Shown here: piece by piece, positions 33,346 to 42,539 of the stretch | Position numbering within the stretch: the stretch's first letter is position 1 | Layout: every line of letters begins with the position of its first letter | NCBI GenBank assembly: GCA_000733415.1 | Contig: KL662191.1 | Location: 2,644,260 to 2,708,259 of the forward strand | Reading direction: 5' to 3' | Source: [Leptolyngbya] sp. JSC-1 | GTDB taxonomy: Bacteria > Cyanobacteriota > Cyanobacteriia > Elainellales > Elainellaceae | Length of the DNA: 64,000 bases | Program-made: the position numbers and the translations under genes | Notes under the pieces: generated by a model | Told to the model about the DNA's origin: nothing | The model's database searches: none | Seen by the model: only the letters and a program-made list of their open reading frames with translations

Positions 33346-34063
33346 CGCAGGTATAAAGATTGACCCAGACAAAAACCTACTTACTAAGATAGCTTATGAC
33401 TCGTTTTTCGGATTGAATCCAGTTTCCGTCTAGGGTTTGGTTTGGAATGAATTCTGGCTCATTGAGAATCAAGGTTGCGTTTAGTTCGCTGCTATACAGA
33501 AACAGCGCCCAATCTTTTGATCTTCTCAATCAAGTTGCCTGGGTTAAAAGTACTAAAATTATGGGCACGCAACTGAGCCAGGGTCTGCTCGAACCAAAGT
33601 TAATAGCTGGTGTCGTCATCCACCTGAATGGTTGAACAGCTCCTACCAAATGGATGATTAACTAGGCTAATCGATAGGAATAATTACTTATTAAAAGCTC
33701 ATGTGAAGTTTTATGAAAAAGTCTGTGCTGCTTGTTACAATCTTTTCTGGAAAAGGATAAAGCAAGTTTGTAGTTATCCCTAGACCCACTGCCGAATTGG
33801 GAACGCGCAGCCAGGGTTTCTTCCAATTGAGAAAACGACGAATCTGTATTTGCTAAAGACTGGCTCTGGGAGGGGTTGGTCTTTTTTTGTGGTTGGGGTA
33901 GGGGAGGTGGGGGAGATGAATTGGAGGCGGTAATTTGTTGTTCGGATTGGCTAGGCAGATTTGTTAATGGTGGTTCGTGCAGCAGAGGCGGTTTCAGTAC
34001 AATCAAACAAAGGGGAAGACAGGTTCTGAGTAGCGCAATTGCATAGTGCAGGGAGAATCCGTG
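33346..34063. other. Non-coding region upstream of the defence-like operon
   Basis: About 700 bases between divergent units. Two ORFs here (33447-33635 and 33662-34006) have no protein-like composition; the latter is Pro/Ser-rich only because of the G-rich microsatellite at about 33895-33930. The region should hold the methylase promoter on the minus strand. Confidence 0.5.
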
Positions 34064-34684
34064 ATGTCAGTCACTCCAACTGTTACAACAACTACAGTTA
34101 CAACAACTACAGTTACAACTACTACAACAGTCAAAACGGCTCTGAAGGAATGGGCTGTGGCAGTTCAGGCTTTAAGCCGAGGGGAAACGATTTTGCTATT
34201 GCGTAAGGGGGGGATTCGCGAGCAGGGGTTTCAGGTCAGCGAACCGCGATTTTGGCTGTATCCAACTTACGAACATCAGAAGCCGCATTTGCTGAAGCCG
34301 CCCTATGAGCAGCAGGTGATGCCCGTTGAGTCTGGCTGGCATCCAGAAACTGTGGAAATTGGGGCTTGGGCAGAAGTTACCCATTCCTTTGAAGTCAGTG
34401 CCGCCGCCGTTGTGGAGTCCCTATTGCCGTTTCACATTTGGACTGCCGATTGGGTGACAGAGCGTCTGAAATGGAAGCCACGCTTGCCGCTGACGGTGCT
34501 ATTGCTGCGGGTGTATCGCCTGAATCAGCCTCAAGTGATTCCCTATCGTTCGGAGTATGGCGGCTGCAAATCCTGGATTCAACTGGAATCGGTTCCTCTG
34601 CTAGAGGCTACACCGACCCTGTCTGACTTCGACTATCAGCAGCAGGTGGAAGCTATCAGCCATGTAATTGCAACGGCGGGGTAG
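34064..34684 (+). CDS. DUF1802 family protein
   Basis: 206 residues from the ATG at 34064, which has GGGAG 8 bases upstream (a GTG at 34046 is in frame). After a Thr/Val-rich head (TPTVTTTTVTTTTV) made of three 15-bp repeats, the DUF1802 domain begins at TALKEWAVAVQALSRGETILLLRKGGI and includes RFWLYPTYEHQKP. The domain occurs mainly in cyanobacteria and has no established function. The EGQE-like glycine-rich opening resembles Nudix-type folds, but no Nudix box is present. Confidence 0.8.
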   Translation: MSVTPTVTTTTVTTTTVTTTTTVKTALKEWAVAVQALSRGETILLLRKGGIREQGFQVSEPRFWLYPTYEHQKPHLLKPPYEQQVMPVESGWHPETVEIGAWAEVTHSFEVSAAAVVESLLPFHIWTADWVTERLKWKPRLPLTVLLLRVYRLNQPQVIPYRSEYGGCKSWIQLESVPLLEATPTLSDFDYQQQVEAISHVIATAG

Positions 34685-34688
34685 GGGT

Positions 34689-34904
34689 ATGGGCATCGAA
34701 CATCGCCAGTATCGCCAGTCTTTTTTGCCTACGCAGGTAGTTGAACTGCGGCAAATTTGCTTCACACCCGGACGAGTGTTTGAACCGGGCAAATATATCG
34801 CGGGCGACCTGCCGGATATCGCCTTTGAGATGGGACTTGTAGATGCCTTACCACCCGTGCGAGGCAAGAATGCTGAAATCCGTGACAAGAAGCGATCAAA
34901 ATAG
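34689..34904 (+). CDS. Small hypothetical protein downstream of the DUF1802 gene
   Basis: 71 residues from an ATG 4 bases after the DUF1802 stop, with a GGCGGGGTAGGGG purine run just before it. Composition is normal, with AGDLPDIAFEMGLVDAL in the middle and a basic KKRSK tail. No family is recognised. The tight coupling with DUF1802 and the sensible ribosome site argue that it is translated. Confidence 0.5.
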   Translation: MGIEHRQYRQSFLPTQVVELRQICFTPGRVFEPGKYIAGDLPDIAFEMGLVDALPPVRGKNAEIRDKKRSK

Positions 34905-34939
34905 ATTGTGATAGCGTAATGGAGCGCTCAACCTAGCTG

Positions 34940-34975
34940 CAACAGGAGTGTCAACAGGAGTGTCAACAGGAGTGT
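34940..34975 (+). repeat. Three tandem copies of caacaggagtgt (each with a ribosome-binding site)
   Basis: Three perfect 12-bp copies end 3 bases before the GTG start of the AAA gene. Each copy contains CAGGAG, so the message carries three Shine-Dalgarno-like sites at 12-base steps; the nearest is 9 bases from the start. Confidence 0.85.
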
Positions 34976-34978
34976 ATT

Positions 34979-36535
34979 GTGAACTTTAGCCAACTTGTGA
35001 ATGCCAGATCGGTACGGCAGGAAGCCGAAAGCCTGTACCAGTCGCTCCAACCCCTGTTGAGCCTAGATCCCAGATTTGCAGATTTGATCTTGACCGATTT
35101 AGGCGAAATTGTCCGCTTCTGCGGACGCAGTAATGGTGAAATTACTGCCAACGAGCTGCTGGCCTACCTGACGATCTATGCTCTGATCAAGCAAGACAGC
35201 GAAAAGCTGAATGCCGCCTTCAAAACCTGGGACTTCTCCGAAGTCGATCGCCTCAAGTACCAAAAAATTACGCTGCAACTTTTGCTAGACGCCACCAAAG
35301 ATCGCAAAACCGACCCGGCCCAGCTCGATGAATTGCTGCTGCCCGCTGTGCTGAACAAACTTGATGAAGCAAAAGGCACCAACTATCTCAAGTCCACCGT
35401 CAACGGCATCTACCAATTTGCCCAAGTCATCGTCAAATCCGATGGCACAATTACAATGCAGGAAATGGAAGCCCTATCGCAAGTCTGGCAGCGCCTGCAC
35501 AACTACCAAACGCTCAACAGCTACCAAGACGGCCTAGCCAAAGTCACCCCCCTCACTCCCCCATCCGCCTCACCTGCCTCACCTGCCTCACCTGCCTCAC
35601 CTTCCCCATCTCCCCCCCCTCCTGCCCCCGAACAGCCCGCCGCCAAAACCCCCGAAGAACTGGCCCAGATCCTCGATCAGGCATTGGCTGAACTGAACGA
35701 TCTAGTCGGGATGGAGAACATCAAAGAAGAAGTAAAAACCCTAGCGAACTTTCTCAAAGTCCAGAAGATTCGGGTGGAGCGTGGCTTGGCTACAACTTCC
35801 GTATCGCTGCACTCGGTATTTTGTGGTCCGCCCGGAACCGGAAAAACTACAGTTGCTCGCTTGATGAGCCGAATTTTTCAAGGGTTGGGCTTTTTAGAGA
35901 AGGGGCATTTGGTGGAAACGGATCGGGCTGGGTTAGTGGCGGGCTATATTGGGCAAACCGCTAAGAAAGTAGATGATGTGGTGAATTCTGCATTAGATGG
36001 CGTGCTGTTTATCGATGAAGCGTATGCGTTAATGCCAGGAGACAATGGGCGAGATTTTGGCCAGGAAGCAATCGATATATTGCTGAAACGCATGGAGGAT
36101 TACCGTGATCGGCTGGTGGTGATTGTGGCGGGATACACCGATGAGATGGCTCAGTTTGTAGAATCGAATCCAGGGTTGAAATCTCGCTTTAATCGTTACT
36201 TTTATTTCAATGACTATAAACCAGAAGAACTACTGGCAATTTTTGAATCGTTTTGTAATAGGAGTCATTTCAAACTAATAGATGCTACCAGAGACAAGCT
36301 GAGGCGCTTATTTGAGGACCTGTATGTCAACCGCGATCGCACGTTTGGTAATGCCAGAATTGTCCGCAATTTATTTGAAAAGAGCATTGAACGACAGGCA
36401 AATCGCTTAGCGGTGATGTCGTCCTTGACCGACGAGATGCTGACCACGCTGTTACCCGAAGATATTCCAACCCAGTTCTCTAGCGATCGGTTAGCGGATG
36501 CCAAGCGGGAAGCGATTGCTGCGGACGAAGCTTAG
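34979..36535 (+). CDS. AAA family ATPase, CbbX/SpoVK type
   Basis: 518 residues from a GTG. The N-terminal 190 residues are helical with two similar halves (ITANELLAYLTIYALIKQD and ITMQEMEALSQVWQRL), reminiscent of TerB-like modules. A Pro/Ser/Ala linker follows, encoded by a C-rich repeat. The AAA domain (about 235-500) has Walker A GPPGTGKTT, a pore-type loop LVAGYIGQTAKKVDD, Walker B VLFIDEAYAL and arginine-finger region NPGLKSRFNRYF. CbbX-like proteins remodel partner proteins (for example rubisco activation), but no rubisco gene is near and the substrate is unknown. Confidence 0.85.
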   Translation: MNFSQLVNARSVRQEAESLYQSLQPLLSLDPRFADLILTDLGEIVRFCGRSNGEITANELLAYLTIYALIKQDSEKLNAAFKTWDFSEVDRLKYQKITLQLLLDATKDRKTDPAQLDELLLPAVLNKLDEAKGTNYLKSTVNGIYQFAQVIVKSDGTITMQEMEALSQVWQRLHNYQTLNSYQDGLAKVTPLTPPSASPASPASPASPSPSPPPPAPEQPAAKTPEELAQILDQALAELNDLVGMENIKEEVKTLANFLKVQKIRVERGLATTSVSLHSVFCGPPGTGKTTVARLMSRIFQGLGFLEKGHLVETDRAGLVAGYIGQTAKKVDDVVNSALDGVLFIDEAYALMPGDNGRDFGQEAIDILLKRMEDYRDRLVVIVAGYTDEMAQFVESNPGLKSRFNRYFYFNDYKPEELLAIFESFCNRSHFKLIDATRDKLRRLFEDLYVNRDRTFGNARIVRNLFEKSIERQANRLAVMSSLTDEMLTTLLPEDIPTQFSSDRLADAKREAIAADEA

Positions 36536-36537
36536 CC

Positions 36538-37788
36538 ATGAGAGTATTCCGCACGATGGTTGGCCTTTGGTTAGGCTGGCTGCTGCTGATCTGGAGTTAT
36601 CAGGCGGTGGTCACGGCTCGCTATGACCTGCAACGACCCGACCGGGTGTTGGGTTGGACGGCTGACAGCACCAAGACCGAAAAAACCGCAGACCGCCCTT
36701 ACCTCAACGACCCATTTCTGAATACCCAAGTCGGCTGGGATTCGGAGTTTTATCTTTCGATTGCGCTACATGGCTATGACGATCCAAAAGTGCGTTCCGT
36801 ACCACCCGCCCCAGATGCCGAACCGCCATTCAAGCGGCCCCTGTCGCTCAACTACGCCTTTTTCCCTGGCTATCCGTACCTGATCCGCTGGCTGGCGATA
36901 CCGCTGGCTGGGTTGGGCTTATCTCCGATTGCCACCGCAACGTTAGCAGGGTTGATCATCTCAGCGCTAGGAACCTTGATTGGTCTAATCGCTCTCTATG
37001 ATCTGGCGACATACGCTCTGGGCGAATATGCCGGACTGCGAGCAGCTTTTTACCTGCTCAGTTTTCCCACCGGATTTTTTCTGGCCCAGGTCTACACCGA
37101 AGGCTTGTTTGTTGGCTTGGCATTTAGTAGTTTGGCTTTGATTCAGCGCAAATATTGGCTGCCGGCAGCGTTACTGGCTGCACTGGCAACTCTGACACGA
37201 GCCGTAGGCATATTTCTGTTGATTCCCTTACTGTTTGGCATTTTGCGGAGCTTTCGGTTCAGCCGATTTTCCGGGCAAAGTTTTACGTTTCGTGGTTTGT
37301 TGCAGTTTTTGGTCAAGCTAATTTCGCTCAGTATTCCGCTAGCTGTATACTTGTATTGGCGCAACTCGTTTTTAGGAAATGCTTTTCAAATTGTTGAAGA
37401 TCGTTTTTTCAACTGTCGCTTGTTTGACATACAGGCAGCAGCAGCGGCTTGGGGCAGCGGTTTCATGGCGCTGGTTGGCGATAATCCAGCGGCTATGGTT
37501 CACTACGGCATTGAGTTCGCTGCTATTGTGTTGGGTCTCTGTAGCTGTTTGATTACCCTGAAGCATTATCCGGGTTTATCTTTATATGGTTTAGCAATTT
37601 TATCCGTTTCCCTTACTTGCGGCACCGCTTGGAGTATCACACGCTATTTGCTGACAATTCCTTCGGTGTTTTTGGTGCTAGCTCACTGGGGCCAATCGCA
37701 GCTATTTGACCGGCTGTGGTCGCTGACAAGCATTTTGTTGCTGGCAATGTTCACGGCTTTATTCTCATTTAATTTCTGGGCTGGTTAG
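36538..37788 (+). CDS. PIG-V-like / GT39-type membrane mannosyltransferase
   Basis: 416 residues with about nine transmembrane segments, starting 2 bases after the AAA stop. The first extracytoplasmic loop carries DSEFYLSIALHGYDD, including the acidic residues used by GT-C enzymes, and SLNYAFFPGYPYLIRWL is the PIG-V-type block. Acceptor and donor (probably polyprenyl-phosphate mannose) are unknown. The gene overlaps the GNAT gene at its 3' end (convergent). Confidence 0.8.
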   Translation: MRVFRTMVGLWLGWLLLIWSYQAVVTARYDLQRPDRVLGWTADSTKTEKTADRPYLNDPFLNTQVGWDSEFYLSIALHGYDDPKVRSVPPAPDAEPPFKRPLSLNYAFFPGYPYLIRWLAIPLAGLGLSPIATATLAGLIISALGTLIGLIALYDLATYALGEYAGLRAAFYLLSFPTGFFLAQVYTEGLFVGLAFSSLALIQRKYWLPAALLAALATLTRAVGIFLLIPLLFGILRSFRFSRFSGQSFTFRGLLQFLVKLISLSIPLAVYLYWRNSFLGNAFQIVEDRFFNCRLFDIQAAAAAWGSGFMALVGDNPAAMVHYGIEFAAIVLGLCSCLITLKHYPGLSLYGLAILSVSLTCGTAWSITRYLLTIPSVFLVLAHWGQSQLFDRLWSLTSILLLAMFTALFSFNFWAG

Positions 37789-38250
37789 AGACAAAAGTTT
37801 TTCCATCTTGAAGCGCTCAAACTGCACGCCTTTGCGATCGACCCATTCGGTTTCCAGAATCTGGAAGCCCATTTTGAGAAAGAAAGGCTTGGAAATGCGA
37901 CTGGCTTCAGTGTAGAGGCGGGAATTGCCCTGCTGAATCGCGTGGGCTTCGAGCTGCTGATAAATTGCGCTGGCGCATCCTTGGCGAGCAAACTGGCTAG
38001 AGGTATAGAGAAAAGCCACATGCCCTGATGCTTCGAGCTGTCCGAAAGCGGCAACTTGATGATCCACTACGGCTACCAGGGTCAAACCGCGACTCAACTG
38101 CTGTCGAAACGCTTCGAACTGCTCTGGATAGGAAGCCCAGATGGCTACCTGCTGCGGATCATAGGCACTAGAACCAGTTCCAATTACCGCATCTCGAAAC
38201 ACCTGAACAAGAGCTTCGGCATCCGAGGGTTGATAAGGACGAATAATCAT
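37765..38250 (-). CDS. GNAT family N-acetyltransferase
   Basis: About 161 residues from the ATG at 38250 (MIIRPYQPSDAEAL). The acetyl-CoA loop is within LYTSSQFARQGCASAIYQQLEAHA, matching the Q/RxxGxG/A motif with an A in place of the last G. The substrate cannot be inferred. The 3' end overlaps the glycosyltransferase gene on the other strand by 24 bases. Confidence 0.85.
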   Translation of the reverse strand: MIIRPYQPSDAEALVQVFRDAVIGTGSSAYDPQQVAIWASYPEQFEAFRQQLSRGLTLVAVVDHQVAAFGQLEASGHVAFLYTSSQFARQGCASAIYQQLEAHAIQQGNSRLYTEASRISKPFFLKMGFQILETEWVDRKGVQFERFKMEKLLSLTSPEIK

Positions 38251-38266
38251 AGGCACTGAGCCTGCC

Positions 38267-38857
38267 TCAGGCAAGTTTGAAGATGTCCATTGCTGTCAAA
38301 TTCAGGGTGCCAATCGATGAAATGATGGGTGTATTCCCCTGAAACCTGCCCATTTCTTGATAATCGTCTTGATGATTGATTAATTCCAGTACAATCACCA
38401 CTTGGCATTCTGGGTCGATCAACCAATATTCTGGAATGCTCCGCTTAGCATACTGTGCTCGTTTACGGTTATAGTCACGCTCTCGATTACTTTGGCCCGG
38501 ACTGACGACTTCAACCACCAAACGAGGTGGCGGCATTTCCAAGGTAATCGTGAGGCGGCGCTGCGTTAGTGGCAAATGTTCCTGGCGTAAGACCACGAGA
38601 TCTGGATAGCGGTTGGCAGCATCGCCGGGTTGCAGGATGGGTACTTGCAGTTCACAGGCATGGGGATGAACTAATCGCAGCGGAATACCAGCATTGACCA
38701 ACTTCAGAAACAGAAAATTGGCGATCGAAAGATTAAACTCGGATTCGGGCGGCAATTCGATTAACTCTCCATCAATCCATTCATAGCGGTTGTCCAGATC
38801 AGCGCTGTGAGACAAGTACTCTTGAAAGGTAGAGAATTGGGGTTTGGCTTGAGTCAT
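38267..38857 (-). CDS. Uma2 family (DUF820) endonuclease-fold protein
   Basis: 196 residues from the ATG at 38857, preceded by GGAGG. It has the Uma2 pattern: YEWIDGELIEL, RYPDLVVLR, PRLVVEVVSPGQSNRERDYNRKRAQYAKRSIPEYWLIDPE. The PD-(D/E)XK residues are the Asp of PDLVV and the Glu of VVEVVSP. Cyanobacteria carry many paralogues (another is at 43873-44436). The cell function is unsettled, and some families expand like accessory elements. Confidence 0.9.
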   Translation of the reverse strand: MTQAKPQFSTFQEYLSHSADLDNRYEWIDGELIELPPESEFNLSIANFLFLKLVNAGIPLRLVHPHACELQVPILQPGDAANRYPDLVVLRQEHLPLTQRRLTITLEMPPPRLVVEVVSPGQSNRERDYNRKRAQYAKRSIPEYWLIDPECQVVIVLELINHQDDYQEMGRFQGNTPIISSIGTLNLTAMDIFKLA

Positions 38858-38887
38858 CCTGACCTCCACAATTGGCTCAACGCCGCC

Positions 38888-40792
38888 TTACTTCACAGCC
38901 ATCTGCCGCGACCGCACTTCCAAATACAGCAGCAATGCATTCACGTCGGCTGGGTTGACGCCACCAATGCGAGAGGCTTGACCAATCGTTAAGGGCTTGA
39001 CCTGAGACAGTTTTTCGCGGGCTTCTTTAGATAGGGTATCGATAGCGTGATAGTCCAGATCGGCAGGCAGGGGCCGGTTCGACTGGCGGGCAATTTGGTC
39101 GATCTGATGCTGTTGGCGCTGCAAGTAGCCCGCATACTTGATGTCGATTTCGGCCCCTTCCCATTCGGCGGGTGTGAGACTGGAATTGCCGAGATTGTAG
39201 CGATCGAGATCGACATAGTGGAAGCCGGGACGCCGCAGCAGATCGGCTAGCGTAATCGAGCCTTTGATTGCCTGTTGGGTGTCCGCCATAATCTGCTGAC
39301 CAAGCGGCTCATGCTCTTTGACACGAGTGGTATGCAGGCGTTCTTTCTCAGCGGCAATGTTGGTCTGTTTGGTTTGAAACAACTGCCAACGGCGGTCGTC
39401 AATTAGGCCGATTTCCCGTCCTAAGGGCGTCAGGCGCTGATCGGCATTGTCGGAACGCAGCAGCAGGCGATATTCCGAGCGCGAGGTCAGCATTCGATAA
39501 GGTTCGCGCAGATCTTTGGTGCAGAGATCATCAATCAGGGTGCCAATGTAGCTCTGCTCGCGGGGAAAGACGATCAGCTCCTGTCCGCGTACCAAACGAG
39601 CCGCGTTGATTCCGGCCACGAGTCCCTGCGCAGCAGCTTCTTCGTAACCCGTGGTGCCGTTAATTTGCCCTGCACAGAACAGGCCAGCAATCTTTTTGGT
39701 CATCAGCGTCGGGTAGCACTGGGTGGCAGGCAGGTAGTCGTACTCCACGGCATAGGCTGGACGCAGCATGACGCAGTTCTCTAAACCGGGCAGCGAGCGC
39801 AGCATTTGTAGCTGGAGACTTTCCGGCAAGCCGGTCGAGAAGCCCTGGATATAGAGTTCGGGAATATCGCGGCCTTCGGGTTCAATGAAAATCTGATGCG
39901 ATTCTTTGTCGGCAAAGCGGACAATTTTGTCTTCGATGCTGGGGCAATAGCGCGGTCCTTTGGCATCCACCCAACCGCCATAGACCGGCGACAGATGCAG
40001 GTTTTTCCGAATCAGGCGGTGGGTTTCAGCCGTGGTGCGAGTCAGGTAGCAACACATCTGCTCGCGCTCGACCCAAACTTCTGGATCAAAGCTAAACCAG
40101 CGAGTTTCGGGATCGCCGGGTTGGGGTTCCATTTTGCTGTAGTCTACCGAGCGGCGGTCTACCCGCGCTGGAGTGCCGGTTTTCAAGCGTCCCGTTTCAA
40201 AGCCAAGCCGATTCAGCGTATCGGTCAAGCCTTCGGCGGCAAACTCACCAGATCGGCCCGCTGCCATTGATTTGTTACCAACCCAGATGCGCCCGCCCAA
40301 GAAGGTGCCCGTGGTCAACACCACCGCTTTGCACTCAAACGCCACGCCAAAGTAGGTTTCCACGCCAATCACTTCGTCATTGGCCCCCAGCACCAAATCC
40401 GTCACCATGCCTTCGCGCACCGAGAGGTTGGTCTGATTCTCCACAATCATTTTCATCACGGCAGCGTATTCCCGCTTATCGGTTTGTGCCCGCAGCGCCC
40501 ACACGGCAGGTCCACGCGAGATGTTCAGCACCCGCTTTTGCAGATAGGTGCGGTCTGCCATTTTGCCAATTTCGCCGCCTAGCGCATCTACCTCGTGGGT
40601 CAACTGCGATTTTGCCGGACCGCCCACCGCCGGATTACAAGGCTGCCAGGCAATTTTATCGAGATTCAGCGTCAGCAGCAATGTCCGACAGCCCAAGCGA
40701 GCCGCCGCCAATGCCGCTTCACAGCCGGAATGCCCAGCCCCAACGACAATCACATCAAAATAATCTTGGAAGGTAACGGCAGACGAGTTCAT
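38888..40792 (-). CDS. mnmG: tRNA uridine-5-carboxymethylaminomethyl modification enzyme MnmG (GidA)
   Basis: 634 residues, the usual length. N-terminal FAD site VVGAGHSGCEAALAAARLG, then NPAVGGPAKSQLTHEVDALGG, the conserved Cys region TLMTKKIAGLFCAGQINGTTGYEEAAAQG and a helical C-terminal domain for MnmE contact. With MnmE it installs the aminomethyl group at uridine 34 of several tRNAs. Its start faces a G-rich minisatellite and the thiC riboswitch. Confidence 0.98.
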   Translation of the reverse strand: MNSSAVTFQDYFDVIVVGAGHSGCEAALAAARLGCRTLLLTLNLDKIAWQPCNPAVGGPAKSQLTHEVDALGGEIGKMADRTYLQKRVLNISRGPAVWALRAQTDKREYAAVMKMIVENQTNLSVREGMVTDLVLGANDEVIGVETYFGVAFECKAVVLTTGTFLGGRIWVGNKSMAAGRSGEFAAEGLTDTLNRLGFETGRLKTGTPARVDRRSVDYSKMEPQPGDPETRWFSFDPEVWVEREQMCCYLTRTTAETHRLIRKNLHLSPVYGGWVDAKGPRYCPSIEDKIVRFADKESHQIFIEPEGRDIPELYIQGFSTGLPESLQLQMLRSLPGLENCVMLRPAYAVEYDYLPATQCYPTLMTKKIAGLFCAGQINGTTGYEEAAAQGLVAGINAARLVRGQELIVFPREQSYIGTLIDDLCTKDLREPYRMLTSRSEYRLLLRSDNADQRLTPLGREIGLIDDRRWQLFQTKQTNIAAEKERLHTTRVKEHEPLGQQIMADTQQAIKGSITLADLLRRPGFHYVDLDRYNLGNSSLTPAEWEGAEIDIKYAGYLQRQQHQIDQIARQSNRPLPADLDYHAIDTLSKEAREKLSQVKPLTIGQASRIGGVNPADVNALLLYLEVRSRQMAVK

Positions 40793-40870
40793 GGGGTTTA
40801 TGCTTGGTTTGTGCTGGAATTGCGGATGCTATTACTATTTTCGATGTTAGCGGTTGGGTCGGCAACTGTT

Positions 40871-40979
40871 GGGGGTGGAGTGGGGGTGGAGGAGTGGGGG
40901 GTGGAGGAGTGGGGGGTGGAGGAGTGGGGGGTGGAGGAGTGGGGGGTGGAGGAGTGGGGGTGGAGGAGTGGGGGTGGAT
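40871..40979 (+). repeat. G-rich minisatellite (unit about ggaggagtggggggt)
   Basis: About seven copies of a 14-15 bp unit, most of them 15 bp and nearly identical (ggtggaggagtgggg). It contains many runs of four to six G. It lies between the divergent mnmG and thiC genes, about 75 bases upstream of the riboswitch-proximal promoter region. Confidence 0.9.
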
Positions 40980-41061
40980 GGTTGAATCTATCAAGTTTTT
41001 TGACATTCTTCGGAATGTGGTGAATCCGCTGGCTGAATGCGGTGCTACAATCAGTTCGCAT

Positions 41062-41144
41062 AGCTAGGGGTGCCTGAGGCTTTTTTCCAGGCTGAGATTA
41101 CACCCTTAGAACCTGAGTCCGGCTAGCACCGGCGGAGGGAAGCT
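41062..41144 (+). promoter_or_regulatory. TPP riboswitch (THI element) of thiC
   Basis: Contains the conserved elements AGGGGTGCC, GGCTGAGATTACACCC, TAGAACCTGAGTCCGG and TAGCACCGGCGGAGGGAA in the right order. It ends 21 bases before the thiC ATG, so thiamine pyrophosphate is expected to block translation or transcription of thiC. Confidence 0.97.
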
Positions 41145-41165
41145 GTCTACAACGAGGAATTAAAT

Positions 41166-42539
41166 ATGCGAGCTGATTGGATTGCCAAGCGGCAGGGGCA
41201 CAGCAATGTGTCGCAAATGCACTATGCCCGTCAAGGTGTGATCACGGAAGAAATGCAGTTTGTGGCGACGCGGGAAAATCTGTCGGTCGAGTTGATTCGA
41301 GATGAAGTGGCGCGGGGGCGAATGATTATTCCGGCGAATATTAACCATGTGAATTTGGAGCCGATGTGTATTGGGATTGCTTCTAAATGCAAAGTGAATG
41401 CCAATATTGGTGCCTCGCCTAACTCTTCAGATATCGAAGCGGAATTGGAGAAGTTGCGTCTGGCCGTAAAATACGGAGCCGATACGGTGATGGATCTGTC
41501 TACGGGCGGCGGAAATTTGGATGAAATTCGTACTGCTATCATCCAAGCTTCGCCTGTGCCGATTGGAACGGTGCCGGTGTATCAGGCGCTAGAGAGCGTT
41601 CACGGTAGAGTCGAGAACCTGACGCCGGATGACTTTTTGCATGTGATCGAAAAGCAGGCGCAGCAAGGCGTGGACTATATGACCATCCATGCGGGCATTT
41701 TGATCGAACATTTACCGCTAGTGCGAAATCGGCTCACGGGCATTGTTTCGCGGGGCGGCGGCATTTTAGCCAAATGGATGCTGCACCATCACAAGCAAAA
41801 TCCCCTTTATACTCACTTTGATGCCATCATCGAGATCTTCAAACGCTATGATGTGTCGTTCAGCTTAGGTGACTCGCTGCGTCCGGGTTGCCTCCACGAT
41901 GCCTCAGATGCGGCTCAGCTCGCTGAGCTAAAAACTCTAGGACAGTTGACCCGCAAAGCCTGGGAACATGATGTGCAGGTGATGGTTGAAGGTCCGGGCC
42001 ATGTGCCGATGGATCAAATCGAGTTCAACGTCCGCAAGCAGATGGAGGAATGCAGCGAAGCACCCTTCTATGTACTGGGTCCGCTCGTCACCGATATTGC
42101 CCCCGGCTACGACCATATTACCTCGGCGATCGGAGCGGCTATGGCTGGTTGGTACGGCACGGCAATGCTCTGCTATGTGACGCCGAAAGAACACCTGGGG
42201 CTACCCAACGCTGAAGATGTGCGCAACGGATTGATCGCCTACAAAATAGCAGCCCACGCGGCAGATATCGCCCGCCACCGAGCCGGAGCCAGAGACCGAG
42301 ATGATGAACTGTCGCGTGCTCGCTATCAGTTTGACTGGAACCGTCAGTTTGAGCTGGCCCTTGATCCGGATCGCGCCCGCGAATACCACGACGAAACCCT
42401 ACCAGCAGATATCTACAAAACCGCAGAGTTCTGTTCGATGTGCGGCCCCAAGTTTTGCCCGATGCAGACGAAGGTGGATGCAGAAGCGCTGACGGAGTTG
42501 GAGAAGTTTTTGGCGACTGAGGCGGTGGGGATGGGTTGA
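41166..42539 (+). CDS. thiC: Phosphomethylpyrimidine synthase ThiC
   Basis: 457 residues. A radical SAM enzyme that rearranges aminoimidazole ribotide to HMP-P in thiamine synthesis. The C-terminal cluster site is CSMCGPKFC (C-x2-C-x4-C), the unusual late position for ThiC. Other markers: MHYARQGVITEEMQFVA, GADTVMDLSTGG, DYMTIHAGI, SRGGGILAKWML and GPGHVPMDQIEFNV. The length lacks the extra N-terminal domain of proteobacterial ThiC, as expected in cyanobacteria. Expression is under the TPP riboswitch directly upstream. Confidence 0.98.
   Translation: MRADWIAKRQGHSNVSQMHYARQGVITEEMQFVATRENLSVELIRDEVARGRMIIPANINHVNLEPMCIGIASKCKVNANIGASPNSSDIEAELEKLRLAVKYGADTVMDLSTGGGNLDEIRTAIIQASPVPIGTVPVYQALESVHGRVENLTPDDFLHVIEKQAQQGVDYMTIHAGILIEHLPLVRNRLTGIVSRGGGILAKWMLHHHKQNPLYTHFDAIIEIFKRYDVSFSLGDSLRPGCLHDASDAAQLAELKTLGQLTRKAWEHDVQVMVEGPGHVPMDQIEFNVRKQMEECSEAPFYVLGPLVTDIAPGYDHITSAIGAAMAGWYGTAMLCYVTPKEHLGLPNAEDVRNGLIAYKIAAHAADIARHRAGARDRDDELSRARYQFDWNRQFELALDPDRAREYHDETLPADIYKTAEFCSMCGPKFCPMQTKVDAEALTELEKFLATEAVGMG

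Noticed and set aside
33447..33635. 62-codon plus-strand ORF upstream of the methylase
   Set aside because: Random-looking sequence, no ribosome site, likely non-coding promoter region.
33662..34006. Minus-strand ORF of 114 codons rich in Pro and Ser
   Set aside because: The composition is caused by a G-rich microsatellite; no start context or protein-like pattern.
40804..41067. Gly/Val-rich and Pro/Thr-rich ORFs over the G-rich minisatellite
   Set aside because: Repeat-derived translations in several frames with no gene-like features.
41062..41144. Possible terminator instead of a TPP riboswitch
   Set aside because: All conserved TPP-aptamer elements are present in order and the next gene is thiC, so the riboswitch reading is much stronger.
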